This document shows positions 63,707 through 64,000 of a stretch of 64,000 bases of DNA, piece by piece. Each line of letters starts with the position of its first letter. The first letter of the stretch is position 1. The notes under the pieces were generated by a model. It ran no database searches, was not told the origin of the DNA, and was given only the letters and a program-made list of their open reading frames with translations. The DNA is from Moraxella bovis (GTDB lineage: Bacteria; Pseudomonadota; Gammaproteobacteria; Pseudomonadales; Moraxellaceae), in assembly GCF_002014975.1 (NCBI RefSeq), contig NZ_MUXV01000006.1, forward strand, positions 25,251 through 89,250, given 5' to 3'. Made by a program: the position numbers and the translations under genes.

Positions 63707-64000
63707 TTGTTGATTACTGAACATTTGCATGATTTTAAGGGTAAACTGTGTTTGCCCTTATTTATCTTTATCATTGTTCAATTAAGATAATTTTGTTAAT
63801 ATTTACATATAAAAAAGAGAGCGAGCTTCACCCAAGTGTTTATTTTGCCACGAGACTTGTAGGGGCGTGTTGCACACGCCCTTGGTGATACGTTGATATT
63901 TAGGGCATGCACAGCACACCCCCACAACTTCACTCAAAGACATTATTAATCAATAATATTAATACCTATATTTTATACAAACAAAAACAAGCCCAATTTG
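63707..64000. other. Non-coding right edge
   Basis: AT-rich; contains hairpin repeat copy 2 (63859-63927). No gene start is visible before the window ends. Confidence 0.6.
63859..63927. repeat. Small hairpin repeat, copy 2
   Basis: GTAGGGGCGTGTTGCACACG, then CCCTTGGTGATA, and GCATGCACAGCACACCCCCA. The left half alone forms GGGCGTGTTGCACACGCCC. Related to 44103-44170. Confidence 0.65.

Overview
ORGANISM. The window looks like a chromosomal segment of a moderately AT-rich gammaproteobacterium of the family Moraxellaceae, most likely Moraxella. Support: the order asd-fimV-...-truA; a GyrA quinolone region with Thr80/Asp84, the numbering known from M. catarrhalis; a MesD/MesX-type methionine synthase pair as in Acinetobacter; and protein sequences that read as Acinetobacter/Psychrobacter/Moraxella-like throughout. 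I cannot name the species. No rRNA, tRNA, CRISPR array, prophage or intact insertion sequence was seen. LAYOUT. 1-6.5 kb: cysE, prmA, a zinc-ribbon membrane protein, fis, purH, a TRIC-type channel. 6.5-13 kb (minus): hpt, a small membrane protein, ttcA, rlmKL with a long charged tail, an MscS-type channel. 13-14 kb: a gene-free repeat patch. 14-21.7 kb (plus): asd, a FimV homologue split into a periplasmic and a membrane/cytoplasmic gene, asparaginase, truA, infA, a lipase-like hydrolase. 21.7-31.3 kb: a flavoprotein, trmB, clpS, a coiled-coil membrane protein, cstA-like (plus), an AarF/UbiB kinase, a MoeB/ThiF-like enzyme, prmC and an AmpG-like permease. 31.5-33.6 kb: orphan HicB-like protein, CysB-like regulator, and decayed IS982-type transposase debris. 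33.6-39 kb (minus): folD, clpA, dusB, rnz. 39-46.7 kb (minus): a nearly complete molybdenum cofactor cluster (moaE, moaD, moaC, mobA, moaB, MOSC protein, moaA, moeA) with a His-rich parvulin. 47-50 kb (minus): flavin reductase, mesD, mesX. 50-54 kb: a decayed DUF3800 gene and gyrA. 54-62 kb: rpsT, yhdT-panF, a DUF3360 membrane protein, yacG, argD, a DegS-like protease. 62.3-63.7 kb: two adjacent broken genes, hemF and a cytochrome c-prime lipoprotein gene. HOW IT FITS TOGETHER. Most of the window is housekeeping (translation, tRNA and rRNA modification, purine, cysteine, arginine, methionine, Moco biosynthesis). The unusual content lies between and at the ends of genes. A family of about 120-290 bp palindromic elements with TAGGGCGTGCC-type inverted ends occurs at least nine times and supplies the stop codons of three coding regions. 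Several smaller hairpin repeats also recur. Reductive decay is visible in hemF, cytochrome c-prime, DUF3800 and the transposase remnant. The system most worth a second look is mesX-mesD-flavin reductase with its own terminator and promoter inside, followed by the clean topological split of FimV.
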